64,000 nucleotides of DNA, taken from the NCBI RefSeq assembly GCF_964340395.1, contig NC_135553.1, forward strand, positions 4,802,501 to 4,866,500, given 5' to 3'. A program made the position numbers and the translations under genes. Under the pieces are notes generated by a model that saw only the letters and a list, made by a program, of their open reading frames with translations, did not search any database and was not told where the DNA came from. This document shows, one piece after another, positions 1-12,603 of this stretch; the stretch's first letter is position 1, and every line of letters starts with the position of its first letter. The stretch is from Glandiceps talaboti. Taxonomy: Eukaryota; Hemichordata; Enteropneusta; Spengelidae.

Positions 1-1012
1 ACTCTAATTATATGTTCGTCTTAACAAAGAGTAGATTCACAGTTTTCAATAAGGCAATCCCGTAGGACCTGAATTTCGTGACCAATTATACAGAATAAAT
101 GAATCACATTTTCTTCACAAGTCTTGCAGATGGAACTGACTGATGGATGTACACATGATTCACTGACAGATCGTATAACGTTGATTTGTTGTATAACACA
201 TTGTTGGCAAACCTACGAAGGAGGTGAAGTAATACAGTGCAAATATTTTGTTATGTTTTTTTTAAGGCGTCAAAAGTTCTACTAATTTGCAAATCAGGTT
301 ATATCTTGATGGTGAGTCATGTTACGGTTTGATTGATCTTAAAATGTATATGCTTTGACATCATTCTTTGTTCCAATATATTTTTATCTTTACTGTACAT
401 TTCAAGATTGAGAACCAAACAACCATTTTTTTCCTAAATAAGAATAGTGTAGTTCGACAGATATGCAATGTTTCCAATGGTAAACAAAATACTAGTAATA
501 CATATAAAATATATCCTTGGTCAACACAAATAAAAGAGTCGGGATATCGACAGCAAACCGATATTTACACCTCTGTAAATATCTAACGTCGATAAACAGT
601 CATAATAGCAATTTACTAAATTCTTCATATGCCAGCTGGACTATGAACATAAAAACACAATGTTATATTAGCTTCAATATATGGTATAAGATTGCCAAGG
701 TGATACACGATTTGACAAAAATGGGAATATGAAAAAAAACTATTAGTGGTGGAATAACTACTACTATACAATTCATAACTTTTTATATGCATATTGAATT
801 AAAACTATTATATATATATATTGGTCTAAAAAATGGTTTAATTTAATATTTAGTTTATCATCCAGGAACACGTTCGAAGTTAGTGAGGTCTTTTCACCCT
901 ATAGTTTCTATATTTTACTTCCATATCTGTAGCATTTTATTCCCCACTTTTATTATGTATTCATTTTTATCAGTTTGTAACTTGGATTTTATTCATTTTA
1001 TCTATTAGTTTT
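1..1012. other. AT-rich intergenic DNA, no gene seen
   Basis: Short open frames here have low-complexity composition, no recognisable domain and no consistent splice context. I see no RNA gene. The right end leads into a hammerhead-like retroelement repeat. Confidence 0.6.
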
Positions 1013-1052
1013 ACCCTGAAGAAGGCAACTGTTGCGTTGCCGAAACGTCGGT
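1013..1052 (+). ncRNA. Hammerhead-like retroelement motif (probable Penelope-type relic)
   Basis: The sequence shows a CTGAAGA core (1016-1022), one extra A, a perfect 6-bp stem GGCAAC/GTTGCC (1024-1029 with 1036-1041), then GAAAC (1042-1046) and GTC (1047-1049). ACC (1013-1015) can pair with GGT (1050-1052) as a short stem I. Helix III would be only AC/GT with no loop, so a single molecule could not fold it; the self-complementary ACGT could pair between two molecules. The extra A departs from the hammerhead consensus. Hammerheads are known in Penelope-like elements; no coding remnant of one is visible beside this copy. Activity is doubtful. Confidence 0.45.
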
Positions 1053-1284
1053 TTTAATAAAGATCATCAGAAGATTATATTGACTGGTCGAGACATCTTT
1101 AATTTCTACCTCATATTTTCATATCCTTACATGAATATTCCCGGCAAACATCCGTAGTATTTAAACATTAACATAGTACAAATGATGAATTTCTTTCCAA
1201 ATTGGCGTAACTGTAAAGACAAGAGACATTGTTTTGGTATGGATGCTCCAATTCTTTAGTTTCATGTTTTCATATACTATACTT

Positions 1285-1378
1285 TGTATGTATGTATGTA
1301 TGTATGTATGTATGTATGTATGTATGTATGTATGTATGTATGTATGTATGTATGTATGTATGTATGTATGTATGTATG
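1285..1378. repeat. (TATG)n microsatellite
   Basis: An uninterrupted tetranucleotide tract of about 94 bases. Confidence 0.95.
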
Positions 1379-1773
1379 ATTGATTAATACAATTCCAGAA
1401 CGCTCATTTCTATACATAACTTATTGTTTGTCGTTTAGTTGATTTTGAGATTTTTGGACACTTTGGTTTTTGATCTTGTAGTATTACAGTGGATTTCTAA
1501 GAAGTGAGTCGTAGTTACATGATGAGATATCAAGTTTAGTGACACTGACTACAAGATTCTGTCTGAAGATAAACACAATACAGATAGCAGAGATTGACCC
1601 ATCACTGTGAATGGGTTTAATTGTCTGGTCTGTGTGGTCACTGGAGATCACTGAACATTACATGAATGCTTGTGTCTAGGATGCACCCTTATCTCATGTT
1701 TAAATGGTTTAGCTTTACACTTTACACATGTTCCAATGAATTGGCAGTAGCTCCATACAGTTCATAGATAGGG

Positions 1774-1775
<2 letters not shown>

Positions 1776-1872
<97 letters not shown>

Positions 1873-1913
1873 GGGGGGAGGGAGGGAGGGAGGGAGGGAG
1901 GGAGGGAGAGAGA
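1776..1913. repeat. (AG)n then (GGGA)n compound microsatellite
   Basis: About 90 bases of pure AG are followed by about 45 bases of GGGA units. The Arg/Glu open frame through it is a by-product of the repeat. Confidence 0.95.
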
Positions 1914-2409
1914 CTGTCCTACAACATTAACAACAATTTTACCAAGTCTACCACGTGTCTATTGTAATAGTAGTAGTAGTGCAACAAAATAAGGAACCGA
2001 CATTATGTAAGTGATGGGGATGTTATCCGTTTGGTGTCTATGTCAACATGAAACCTTGTGACCAGGCTCACTGATCATGATAGTTCATTTAATAGCTTTG
2101 TATCGCTTTGGGGAAAAGAACTGTATTAACATCTCATTCACTGGCTTTGGCATTAATATTGCGGTTTGAATTTAGGGTATTCATGAATTAAAATAAAACA
2201 AATCAGTTCTACTTCAACTGCTTCTCGTTATCATACTACCTTTTCTTGACGTGTGTGAGATTACCCAGTGGCATTGTACCTTTTAGGAATGGTGTAATAC
2301 AATAAATCGATACACTGCAGGCGATTGTGTTGTCAATGTGTCTAAAATATGCACGTTTTCTAACATGTGTCTGCATTGTCACAGAATTATTCTCTGGAAG
2401 TATAGTGAT

Positions 2410-2632
2410 TAAAAAAATATTCAAATGAGCTAGAAATCTACACATGACATATTCAAATTACCTAGATATAAAAATATTCAAATTAGCTAGAAATCTAAAT
2501 CTGAAATATTCAAATGAGCTAGAGATCTAAATATAAAATATTTAAATGAGCTAAAAATCCACATATACAATATTCAAATTAGCTTGAAATCTAAATATAA
2601 TAAAATGTTCACATGAGCTACAAATTTACATA
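2410..2632. repeat. Minisatellite, unit about 36-39 bp
   Basis: About six imperfect copies of a unit built on ATATTCAAATKAGCTAGAAATC follow one another. AT-rich and diverged between copies; no coding frame. Confidence 0.8.
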
Positions 2633-2639
2633 GTGTGTA

Positions 2640-4290
2640 AACGTGTTTTTGGAATGAATAATAAACATTGAATCGTAATGAATCAATGAATGAATCACAT
2701 CAGCCACTCTGACATTGAATCGTTTACTTTAGAATTATTCTAAAATCAATAGCAGCCACAAATTACAGCCTTGTAAAATTATCACTATTGCGAACCAAGT
2801 CTAAAAAATATATCAGCTTACTCATTACTTCTCTATGCAACCCTGCGCCATCGATTCCGAGACCATCATGGCCTCCATCACCAAGGGCGCATGTCTTTCA
2901 TCAGTTGCTCTGGTGATTATTATGACATATCAAAATGAAGTGTTTTATTAAGCAGCACAAATACAAATAATCTTTAAAAAAACAAAAACAAATTTAATAT
3001 CCTTAATGCTTTGTTATTGAATTGGTGCCTAAAGAAAAGCAAACTGAATTTTAATCCATGTCAAAAAATAGGATAGACTGTACAGAGGTCATACATATGC
3101 GACTAGAAGGAGTCAAAAGGGGACCTCAGCCGGTGTCGTTTCAACAATTTAGGTAATACTATTACCCGTACTAGTATAACAATAGTAACTATGCTGTTAA
3201 CATTGTATAATGAATTGAGTCGATGCCTCGATAGAAGAATGTGTATAAATAGAATCTGTTTCCACGAATTAATGTAAGGACTCGAAATGAGAAAGCGATG
3301 AAAATGTAACCGACACAAGGAAGAGACAACTTCAATTTCCTGCCCGAAATATCTTTCTATGAAGACGAGGTTTATAGTGTATCCGCATCATATCCGCTAT
3401 GCTATTCATCGTACCCGGGTGGGTCTGAGTGCTATTAATAAAGGCGTGAATAGATTGCTGTAACTGTATACCCATCATTTGAAATGGGACACGTTATTTT
3501 TTCGTTTTCCTTTATTCAGGAACAGACTTAAAAGCGCTCCGTTGGCAAAACACGATCGGAAGTGTGCTTGTCCCGAATGACAGACGTTTGGGACTGCTCT
3601 AAAAGCCGCTTTCAGTATATTTCTCGCTTTAAATAGTGGTTGTCGTGTTCATATTATCATAAAGTAGTAAAAATTGACGATTTCCTTAGTTTCTGCTCAT
3701 TAGGAATCATTTAAGAGGACTGTGTAACATCCCTGTTTAGAAACTATCGTGACAATTGTGTTTATTTTAATCAGCAACTCTTTTTTTATTTTTGAATTGC
3801 TCATTTCCTTGTTTTCTAAAACCACCGGGTCGTTTTAAATAATATTTCGAAAATATCCGTTTCCTTTTTAAGATATGGATTCAGATGCCATGTTATTTGT
3901 TTATTACAAGATATATATATATATACATATCTATGAATCTGAAGAAATCCTCCAACGTCCTGTTGGCTAACCGTGTTAAAAATCAATAATTTCTTCAAGT
4001 ATTGGATAGTTGATTTATTTGTGGGTCGTGACGTCACTCAATCTGATAAAACCGATAGCAAAACTGTCTCAATTCACATAGGTAGACAGAACTTGTTGAT
4101 CACATTATAATTCTCTCCGATGCTAAAGTATGACCAATTGAGAACTTCCCAACCTCGAAAATCCGAGGTTAGTTAATATGCTAAGCTGTTAGAAATGTGT
4201 TAATTGGCCTCATCATCTATATCAACAGAAATAAAGAAGTGTCGGGTATTTGCATAATCTTCTTTTCCATCTTTTCATTGTATGCATGGT
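2640..4290. other. Intergenic DNA, no gene seen
   Basis: Nothing recognisable apart from a short (TA)n at about 3910-3925. The stretch at 2836-2895 is more GC-rich than its surroundings, but I could not tie it to a gene. Confidence 0.5.
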
Positions 4291-4316
4291 GCGCTCAGAC
4301 CACTATAGAAAGAGGT

Positions 4317-4432
4317 TGTCTTGCTGCTAGACGTTCGGGCTTCTCCCGACGAAGTTCGCTGTGACGGCGAACGCCCATCCTTGTCGTATTGTAAATTCGG
4401 AATAACACCTGAGGTCTAGCAGCTAGACTAGG
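4317..4432. mobile_element. Small inverted-repeat element (MITE-like), copy 1
   Basis: The ends are inverted copies of each other: TCTTGCTGCTAGAC at the left and GTCTAGCAGCTAGA at the right. The interior (GAAGTTCGC, GGCGAACG, TGTCGTATTGTA) recurs in the copy at 4882-5042, so the two belong to one family. No target duplication is recognisable. Too short to code for a transposase. Confidence 0.6.
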
Positions 4433-4881
4433 ACATGAGTAGCTGTGGCCAGATTCATAGGAAGTATTTATAGTAGGAGCACAGAAACTTCAAAGGCTTA
4501 TTTATTCTTTATTGTTTAGTATAATGTCGTAGCGTTATTTTACAAATTGTGACGCGAACTTGGCCGCTTTATAATGAACACGCAGGACAATAGCCACCTT
4601 AGCTCTGAAATATGATTTGAGAACTCTCTGTCAGCAGTTGTGTCGCAGTTCTCTGAGTGCACATTTCCAAACTTTGACCCGTCTTTTTTACACCTGACCC
4701 CATGAAGACGCGACATTACACAAATATCCATTATCGGATAAAATCTGATTTTAGACTCTAGGTTAGATGCTTGCTCTGATTCACTTTTTATGATATTATC
4801 CTATAAAAAGTACTCTGTACGTGCGAAGAGTAATATTAGAGTCTAAAATTCGATTTTGTTGGCGTCTGTGAAATCGCTACC

Positions 4882-5042
4882 TAATCTTGCTGCTAGATGT
4901 TCGTGCTTTCTTTCGATACTAATTACTATAAGCGAACGAAGTTCGCAGTGAGGGCTTGCCTTGGATGTTCCATCCTCGATAGCGATGTTCGGTCGTGTGT
5001 CGTATTGTATCGGAAGAACATCCGAGGTCTAGCAGATAGACT
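4882..5042. mobile_element. Small inverted-repeat element (MITE-like), copy 2 with 10-bp target duplication
   Basis: Same family as the element at 4317: TCTTGCTGCTAGA at the left, TCTAGCAGATAGA near the right, and an internal near-palindrome GCGAACGAAGTTCGC. Both sides carry the identical 10-mer AATCGCTACC (4872-4881 and 5043-5052), which is best explained as a target-site duplication from insertion. Superfamily not determined. Confidence 0.7.
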
Positions 5043-5052
5043 AATCGCTACC

Positions 5053-8000
5053 ATGAAAAGAGGCCAATGGTTTGCGTGATGTTGAAAATAAAACATCCAT
5101 ATGATTATTATATTGAAACGGCTTAGTGAATACACACAACTAGCACTATAAACGGAGATGTGTTCCAACTCAGACTCAGACCACTAATGAATATTTTCAG
5201 TGATCTGAGGTTACACAGACAAGGAACACAAAATTGCAGTCCCGTGCTTTTAAGTTTTATAATGTTTTGCACTCGCAAATCCGTGATCAAAGAATGTACA
5301 CTTGCTATTGGATCCAGGATGAATAAAGTTTAAACGTTGTAAACCTTCTCGAATATATTCTGACAGTGATGTTGAATTTGAGGGAAAATTCTGTTTGACA
5401 ATAGAATAGACTAGCCAAGATTACTGACTACATAGCTCTTCAATGTAAGTGTGAGCAGTGAAGTGAAAACAGCTAGTGTACTTCCCGTTTCTCGGACAAG
5501 GCAACATTATATCGCCCTTCACATGCTATTGTTTGTAATTGATAAAACAAAAGGCGTTCTATGGAATATCATATCCCTTCGTCGCTAAAATTAACAGAGA
5601 CGAGAAAATGACGGAAATGCAAGTTATCGAACATTCAGGACAAACACCTTTTTCAGTTAGAAAAACTTCCCTTTTTGAAATGGAGATTAGTCCCCAGCAT
5701 CATTTTCACAAACCTGCGAAGAGGCCTTGATTGACACAACATTGTACAGTCATGGACACAGTCTATCTGAGAGACATTCCTTACTGTTCACAAATACAGA
5801 CATTTCTACTAGGCTACATCCATTTCGTAGGGTCTATGATCCATCTCAGACCGGTTGACCACTAGTGGTCTGAGGGTCCATGTCGCCCTGCTTGCATACG
5901 GAGTAAGTCGCCTACAAAGAGACAGTTGTGAAACCTGGGCTTACCTGAAATGCTAGTATAGTAGTAACTAAAGATTTAACGCATCTGTGTTCAAATATCA
6001 GCAATAAATCGACTATTTAGTAATTTTACCTCGCCTTGGCCTCAAAAGTACTAGTCCCAGTCCGGAGGACCAGAAATCCCGAAATCACAAGTTCAATCGT
6101 AAAATTTATGCCCAAGCGGACGCCCGATCAAATGTGGCGGAGTTTGTAAGGCGGGACTTTGAAATCAGTCGGAACTGGAAAAGTTCCGATTTCGACACCT
6201 TTTGTGATCGTACCAGCGACTACTATCGTCAAAAAGATGTAAAATGAGTACATATTCGACCGATTGCTAATATTTGATAGCTTTATAAAAAAAATTATAT
6301 GTAATTATTTTGTTATTGGTGCGAAAGTATTTTGTTTTCGCACTCGCTATAGGACGGTTACTTTTCGTAGGACGGTGTTGAGCGAAACGCGTGCACCGTC
6401 TGCAAGCAGGACTGTGAGCCATGGTACAACATCTGAGCACAGACAAGGAACACAGTTTCTTGTCTGTGATGTGAGGTACAACCACTGACCATTATCGGAT
6501 TGAGAGGTGTCAACGAGTTCCAGCAAGATGCTTAGTTTAGACAAACAAGTTTTATTTACACATAGCCCCAAAGCATAGGCTGGTGGCGTTATTCACCATA
6601 TGGGTACAGGTGTAAGAAGGTGCTAAAAGGTGTTACTTTTAGCATCGGCAGAATTGTAATGAAAAACAATATCTTTGAGAGACAATGTCCTGTTATTTCT
6701 TTATACTTCCTGTTGTTCGAAATTAAGTATAGAAAACGATACACTGGGTATTCTATATAAATCAATCAGGGTAATACCATGAATGAATCTGACTATAAAT
6801 AACTGCAATTAATTAATTATACTCATCAAGAATGATCTGCAGTATTAGCATAATTGAACAATTCGTCATAAGTACTTAAAGTTTACAGTTAATTATCATA
6901 ATAACAAAATACATAATTTTCAATCTTACACGATAAAGTTTCTTCTATTTAATAACAAAGTAAGAACAAAGTATAAATATAACATGGACTTACATTTTTG
7001 GAAAATTAATCAAAGCCTCTAAGCTTTGTTGTTTGCGTCCATTAGAATACAACATGTTACCTCTACCCTCGCCTCTATCTTTTAAAGTCCATGGTTTCAA
7101 TCTCAGGTTCTCGCATTAGTGTCGTCTTAACAGTAGAGCCAAACGGAATAAATAGACTTATTGTTTTGTTCCGGACCAACTCTTTCTATAGCTCTGTCAG
7201 ACAACTGTTTTTAGCGCCTTAATTTCAATCCTTGCACGCTGATCCTTGCTCTAAGTGTGGGTCTTTAACACCTTACTAAGCAGAACATGTGATTCGAAAT
7301 CGAGGCCAAACAGATAATGCGCCCCAACATATTCAGTGTTAACGTTTTTCTGTCTTCTTTAGCAGTCTCCAATCAAGAAAAATATCATGTCGGATAGTCA
7401 TAGGGAAGGGGGGGGGGGGTGCACGGCAACCCCATCTGTCCTATGGACTAATTGTATAAACACTCCCCATGGCCCAAGTCAACCTCTTAAGCACATTGGG
7501 TTCACTTATACTCAGTGTTGCCAATTTAAGAATGGGTACATGGTGTCAAAATAAAAAATATGAAATCACTTTTTTGGACTTTTTCCTTATCAGCTACTAA
7601 TTTTGGATATTTTATATTTTCGATATACAATGTGTGGCTTGTTTAATTGTCTGCTAGTTTATTTTATTTTATTTCTTATCTATCTTTTATGGATATGAAT
7701 TATGGCATCTGTGAACCTACAGTTGTCGGTTAGCCTAAATTTGAAAGTACAATTTGTATGATCATCGGAGTGAAAAATATGCTAATACTGAGCTCCAAGC
7801 AACTCCCTATACATTTTCAATTGCCTAATGGTGAGATTTCAAATCCTGCATCTCTGAAAACTAGCCATGTATGTTTTGTCGGCATTCTTAGTACAACCTT
7901 CTTTTGTAGAATACTTTATTCTTTACTGGAGAAGGGGTGTGTCAAACATTTGAACTCCGAAGGTCTAATGTGTGTAATATGGTATATCATACAGTGTCAT

Positions 8001-8105
8001 TCATCTAAAAAGTAGCCATTGATACTGATTGCATTTTGCTAGCTCCTATTCAATTCGTATATGTATCATTCAAAAATCTTTGCCAATAGTCTATCCTACA
8101 TCGTC
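5053..8105. other. Intergenic DNA with short hairpins, no gene seen
   Basis: The 12-mer CTCAGACCACTA occurs at 4294 and 5175, and its inverse complement at 5863-5874, making hairpins at 5175-5211 and 5845-5874. A perfect 8-bp-arm hairpin lies at 6169-6189 (TCGGAACT/AGTTCCGA) and another at 6319-6343 (GTGCGAAA/TTTCGCAC). No exon, RNA gene or element coding region is recognisable. Confidence 0.5.
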
Positions 8106-8415
8106 GTTGCCACAGTAACAGACACGTATCTTGATACCCGACATGATTGCTACAATGAGCACTACGTAATGACAAGGTTTCCATGGTCAGCTTTCGATAT
8201 TATGGTTTATCTTCTTCGAGATTTTCATCTAGTGATTACTTTTACAAATTTGCATATTCAATACTATCCAGAAAACGTTTGTATGACTGTTTTAACACTT
8301 ACTGGTATACTGTTTGTAAGAATCTACATGTCCTTTGGTGTGTATTGCAATAGCGACAGCTTTAAAATATTTTTCAGCTGAGATGTTTATGTGTTTTTGT
8401 GTATTTCCCAGTTGC

Positions 8416-8617
8416 TCAGTCAGTCAGTCAGTCAGTCAGTCAGTCAGTCAGTCAGTCTGTCTGTCTGTCTGTCTGTCTGTGTATGTATGTATGTCTGACT
8501 GTCTGACTGACTGACTGACTGACTGACTGACTGAAAGACTGTATGTATGTATGTATGTATGTATGTATGTATGTATGTATGTATGTATGTATGTATGTAT
8601 GTATGTATGTATGTGTG

Positions 8618-8696
<79 letters not shown>

Positions 8697-8778
8697 TTGT
8701 TTGTTTGTTTGTTTGTTTGTTTGTTTGTTTGTTTGTTTATTTATTGTCTGTCTGTTTGTCTGTCTGTCCATCCATCCG
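8416..8778. repeat. Compound tetranucleotide microsatellite (CAGT, CTGT, TATG, CTGT, TTTG)
   Basis: Five different tetranucleotide tracts lie end to end over about 360 bases, each one or two substitutions from the next. Open frames here are repeat artefacts. Confidence 0.95.
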
Positions 8779-8779
8779 T

Positions 8780-9790
8780 GTCCATTTATGTAATGCTGGG
8801 TGATTGTCTCCCTGTCATAAACGTGTCCTTGGTACCTTTGTAATCGATTATACATGCATACTCGAATGTTCAAGTGACTGTAACTGTAATTCAGCAGTTA
8901 TGTAAATTAAAGCACAAAAGATAAGGGGAAAAATATCTTTGATGTCACCACATACTCAATGAACAACGGTTTTACCAGTCAACCCTATTATTGAATGTAT
9001 TAAAAATTCACCAATGCTATTCCCTAGCGATAAGAGAACACTAAACAAGATCCAGCTACATGATTGAGTCTTAGCGGATTAGTTTTATACTGAATTGTAT
9101 ATTTCGAATTTATCAGATTATATTTTTCTTTAATACAATAACAATTAACAAATAAAAGTGTTAGATATCAGCCGTGAAAAGAGATTATCATATCTAGCCC
9201 AGGTGCTAAATTCCAATTCAAGTCCCAGAATTTGCATCAGGATACTAGATGAAGGGCTACAGATTATAAAGTGAAAACGCTTTCCTTGTCACCGTTTTTA
9301 TATCGCCATCTTAGCATCCCTATTAATCATATCATGTACAAGCGTAACAGCCTGCCAGTGCAGATTAAGAGATGTAGGACACTCCGACCATGTCGTTGCT
9401 AGGGTAACAGACACGTACTTCGCAATCCTGAATAATGCTAGCAGTGTTCTGAAGTATGATAAGATTGTTGCTATGTTTTTTGCAGACGTCTTTTATTGTC
9501 GAGGTTGTCTAGTTCTGCCTGGTTTTATCATACTAATATGTTTGAATCCAATATCTAGGGTTGCACTCATAAAGCACCAGGGATTCTAGGTTTGTAGTAA
9601 GCTTACAACTGACGTAAACGAACACGGATCCTTCATCTGCTGGGAGGGGTATATGGCGTTTCGATTTATAAACACCATAACTGTGTTTTATAAAGAGGTT
9701 TATTTGAAGGAACCATCTACATTTCTTCTTACCACAGTTTTTACCTCCTTCATCAATTTGAGAATTTAATCAACATGCCTTCATTAATAT
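8780..9790. other. Intergenic DNA, no gene seen
   Basis: The segment at about 9390-9415 resembles 8101-8126 (shared GTCGTTGC and GTAACAGACACGTA), so the two are relics of one dispersed or duplicated sequence. Nothing else is recognisable. Confidence 0.5.
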
Positions 9791-9814
9791 GAACTTATTT
9801 CCAGACTGTTTTTC

Positions 9815-10096
9815 TTTATTTTATTTTGTTTTATTCATTTTATTTTATTTCATTTTATTTCGTTTTGCTTTATTTTATTTTATTTTATTTCATTTCATTT
9901 CATTTCATTTCATTTCATTTCATTTCATTTCATTTCATTTCATTTCGTTTTGCTTTATTTCATTTCATTTCATTTCATTTCATTTCATTTCATTTTATTT
10001 CATTTTATTTTATTTTATTTTATTTTATTTCATTTTATTTCATTTTATTTTATTTTATTTTATTTTATTTCATTTCATTTCATTTTATTTTATTCT
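9815..10096. repeat. (TTTCA)n/(TTTTA)n pentanucleotide satellite
   Basis: About 280 bases of intermixed ATTTC and ATTTT units. The Phe-rich frames through it are artefacts. Confidence 0.95.
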
Positions 10097-10433
10097 ATCT
10101 TTATTAAAACAAATAGTTCACAGTTAAGACTCAAGTAGGTGATTTCACCGACACAACATTTTAGATGTGGTCAAATTGTTGGAGAAAGAAACCCTCATGA
10201 TTTCATATATGTTATTGCAGAAATAGTCCCGGCCTATATCTATGAATCGAGCTATTACCATTATTCTTTATGTATCCACACTGTTCAAACCATCCACATG
10301 AATTATTTTTCTGTTTGCAAATGAAAAGTTGGCATATACGCAAAAACTAGAGATGAAAAAAACCGCCAGTTGTTTAAGAGAGGAAATGTGTGTTACTTAC
10401 AGTTACATTTAAATTGAAATTCCAAAGGGGCTT

Positions 10434-10802
10434 TAGGCCTAACAAAAAATTTTGTGGTTCCGATTACGCTCAATTTTAGAATATTTTTTATTTCATTTTT
10501 TTTTCATATGTGAGTGTCTAGTGTAGGTAGTTATGTTTTCGGTTGTTTTCCATATGGTCTCTGTGCTATTGGTTTTTTCCCATCAGATGTACATGTACAG
10601 CCATTACAGAGTGGAAGAACAGTGTTATATACACGTCTTTTTAAGTTGATGTCAGTTTCCGCATCCACTATTTCTTGCGAGACTTCACAATTTTCACGAT
10701 TTTGTTATTTTGTTCTCGAATACGTAAAAAGAAGATTCGGGTTGGCGTGAAAAAACTAGGTGGGGTGGGATAACCAGAACCATTTTTTTTAATTAGGCCC
10801 TA
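10434..10802. mobile_element. Non-autonomous DNA-transposon-like element, copy 1 (about 35-bp terminal inverted repeats)
   Basis: The left end starts TAGGCCTAACAAAAAA and continues into TGGTTCCGATTACGC. The right end, read on the other strand, starts TAGGGCCTAATTAAAAAA and continues into TGGTTCTGGTTATCC. A second copy lies at 15061-15445, alike over its whole length (shared TTTCCCATCAGATGTACA, GTTTCCGCATCCACTATTTC, GAGACTTCACAATTTTC). Neither codes for a transposase. The superfamily was not identified and no clear target duplication was found. Confidence 0.75.
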
Positions 10803-11347
10803 TGGACCGGAACTTGAACATGACCTGAGTGTTACATTGAAATGAACGGTGTAAACAGTCATGCTATGGCCTTACACATCCCAGGGTTTCGAGTTTAGAA
10901 CGGGTACGAATATTAGTAACTGTTAAGATACGGTTCACGTTGGTATAAATTGAGACGAATCGATTCAGGTTTTTTTTGTTTACTTTGTCAAATAAACGGG
11001 AGTATAATCCTATCGTCCATATATGTTATTTATAAGATTATCTTGGTAGAATAAGATACAAATGGGGTATGATTATATAGATGTTGATTGAGTGGTGAAA
11101 GAGGATTCTCATTAAAATTAACCATGCGTCGTCATGGTAACTAATTGTTTCAAATACATGAAGTGACATGACATGACGTAATCGTACCAAGCGATCATTG
11201 ACACTGACAGCGAATGTAGGCGCACAATGTGATGTATTCGACCATTTAAAAATATAAGTTGATAAAACCGTGCCTTATCTCTGAACATGCATATCAAAAA
11301 ATAATAGTCTGAAAGTCAGCTTGTACGGTTTATGCGAAAATATCAGA
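10803..11347. other. Intergenic DNA, no gene seen
   Basis: Nothing recognisable, apart from a degenerate GTCGTCATGGTAAC near 11130. Confidence 0.4.
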
Positions 11348-12603
11348 TTTATTGTCTCATACAAAATAATGGCAACAGTCTCCATTGATAAAAACCATAC
11401 AATACAAATATGAAGCAATTATGGATGACACATCCCCAGTACAAAAACAAACAAACAATGAATATCAGTCTCTTATTATATCAGTATAAAGGCATTGACA
11501 TATCAAAGTTAGATTAAGCTTGATTATATTCTGAAAATACAATAGATATTTGTGATCAACTTTCGTTCAAAAAAGACATCTAACTACGCATGAACTCCAA
11601 AATATATCACTTTGTCATATATTTACAAACCAAAAGCCTATTCATGTATGTATAAAAGTTCTGTAGGCGAGACTGTTGTCTAAATATCAAACAACACGTT
11701 GTTGACCCAAAAGCGAGGAAATTGTCACGTAGTGTTTGGATTCTCATAGGTATATTTTTTAAACAAAACAAGCATATAATTCTTTTTGTTGGTAGAAAAG
11801 AAATATTTTGTAATCGTAAATTAAAAGAATGGTACAAAATGTATGTTAATATTTGTCAGGAAATGTTTACTAAAACGCATAATCGTAATTTTGATGTTTC
11901 CCTCCTTACGATTCAGAAAAAAAGTATAGCGTAGTCTAGCGATTAAATTACAGTCGTTTGCTATAATATAACCAAACTCCGTACTGTAACCCGTGCTTAA
12001 AATTACATGGTTACTATGTTTTATCACCAGGGAGGCTGATAGCATTTCGATCAACTGAATGGTTATTAACCCGACCATGATTCTGTTCAAACAAATAAAT
12101 TATGTCAGGTTGTTCCGTTATAATAAATGACTAGTGATGATGACCTAATATAACGATCATGAAAAGATATCATTGCATGCACTGTGCGTTATACATTAAC
12201 GAGCCATCCGTGAAATGTGTTACATTCATTACTTGTATCTACGTGCTGCTACACGTGTTCAATTGTGACCCTCGGAAATGTTCATGTGCTCGTGTCGGGC
12301 TGGTTAATTACACTGTTTACGACGTCCTGTTCTTATTATGATAGAAAGTATATAATGTAACAATGTACAAAATACTCTTTTAAAAATCATTCAATAGAAA
12401 AATACAAACAGTCCAAGCCAGTTCCGTCCACTGAACCTTGAAGAAGTGTAATGATTCGCGGAAGAACACTTCATCCAAATTGACATTGTCAATAATACGA
12501 ACTCAAGTGGCGAACGGATAATCAGATACTGTACCTCGTCACGTTCGCATCAATGCTCTCAATATATGGCCAACGTTCATTGTCGAACAAAACCAGTCAA
12601 TGT
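11348..12603 (-). other. Possible 3' untranslated region of the first RASD gene, otherwise unannotated
   Basis: This lies downstream of the stop codon of the minus-strand GTPase gene. The first AATAAA I can find in the sense direction is at 11353-11348, which would imply a 3' UTR of about 1.25 kb. Several AATAAA-free alternatives cannot be excluded. No coding frame in the stretch is convincing. Confidence 0.25.

Noticed and set aside
8448-8873. Long Thr/Gln/Arg and Cys/Val frames over microsatellites here and at 41750-42364, 45048-45658 and 59940-60605
   Set aside because: They are translations of tetranucleotide and dinucleotide repeats, open on several frames and both strands at once.
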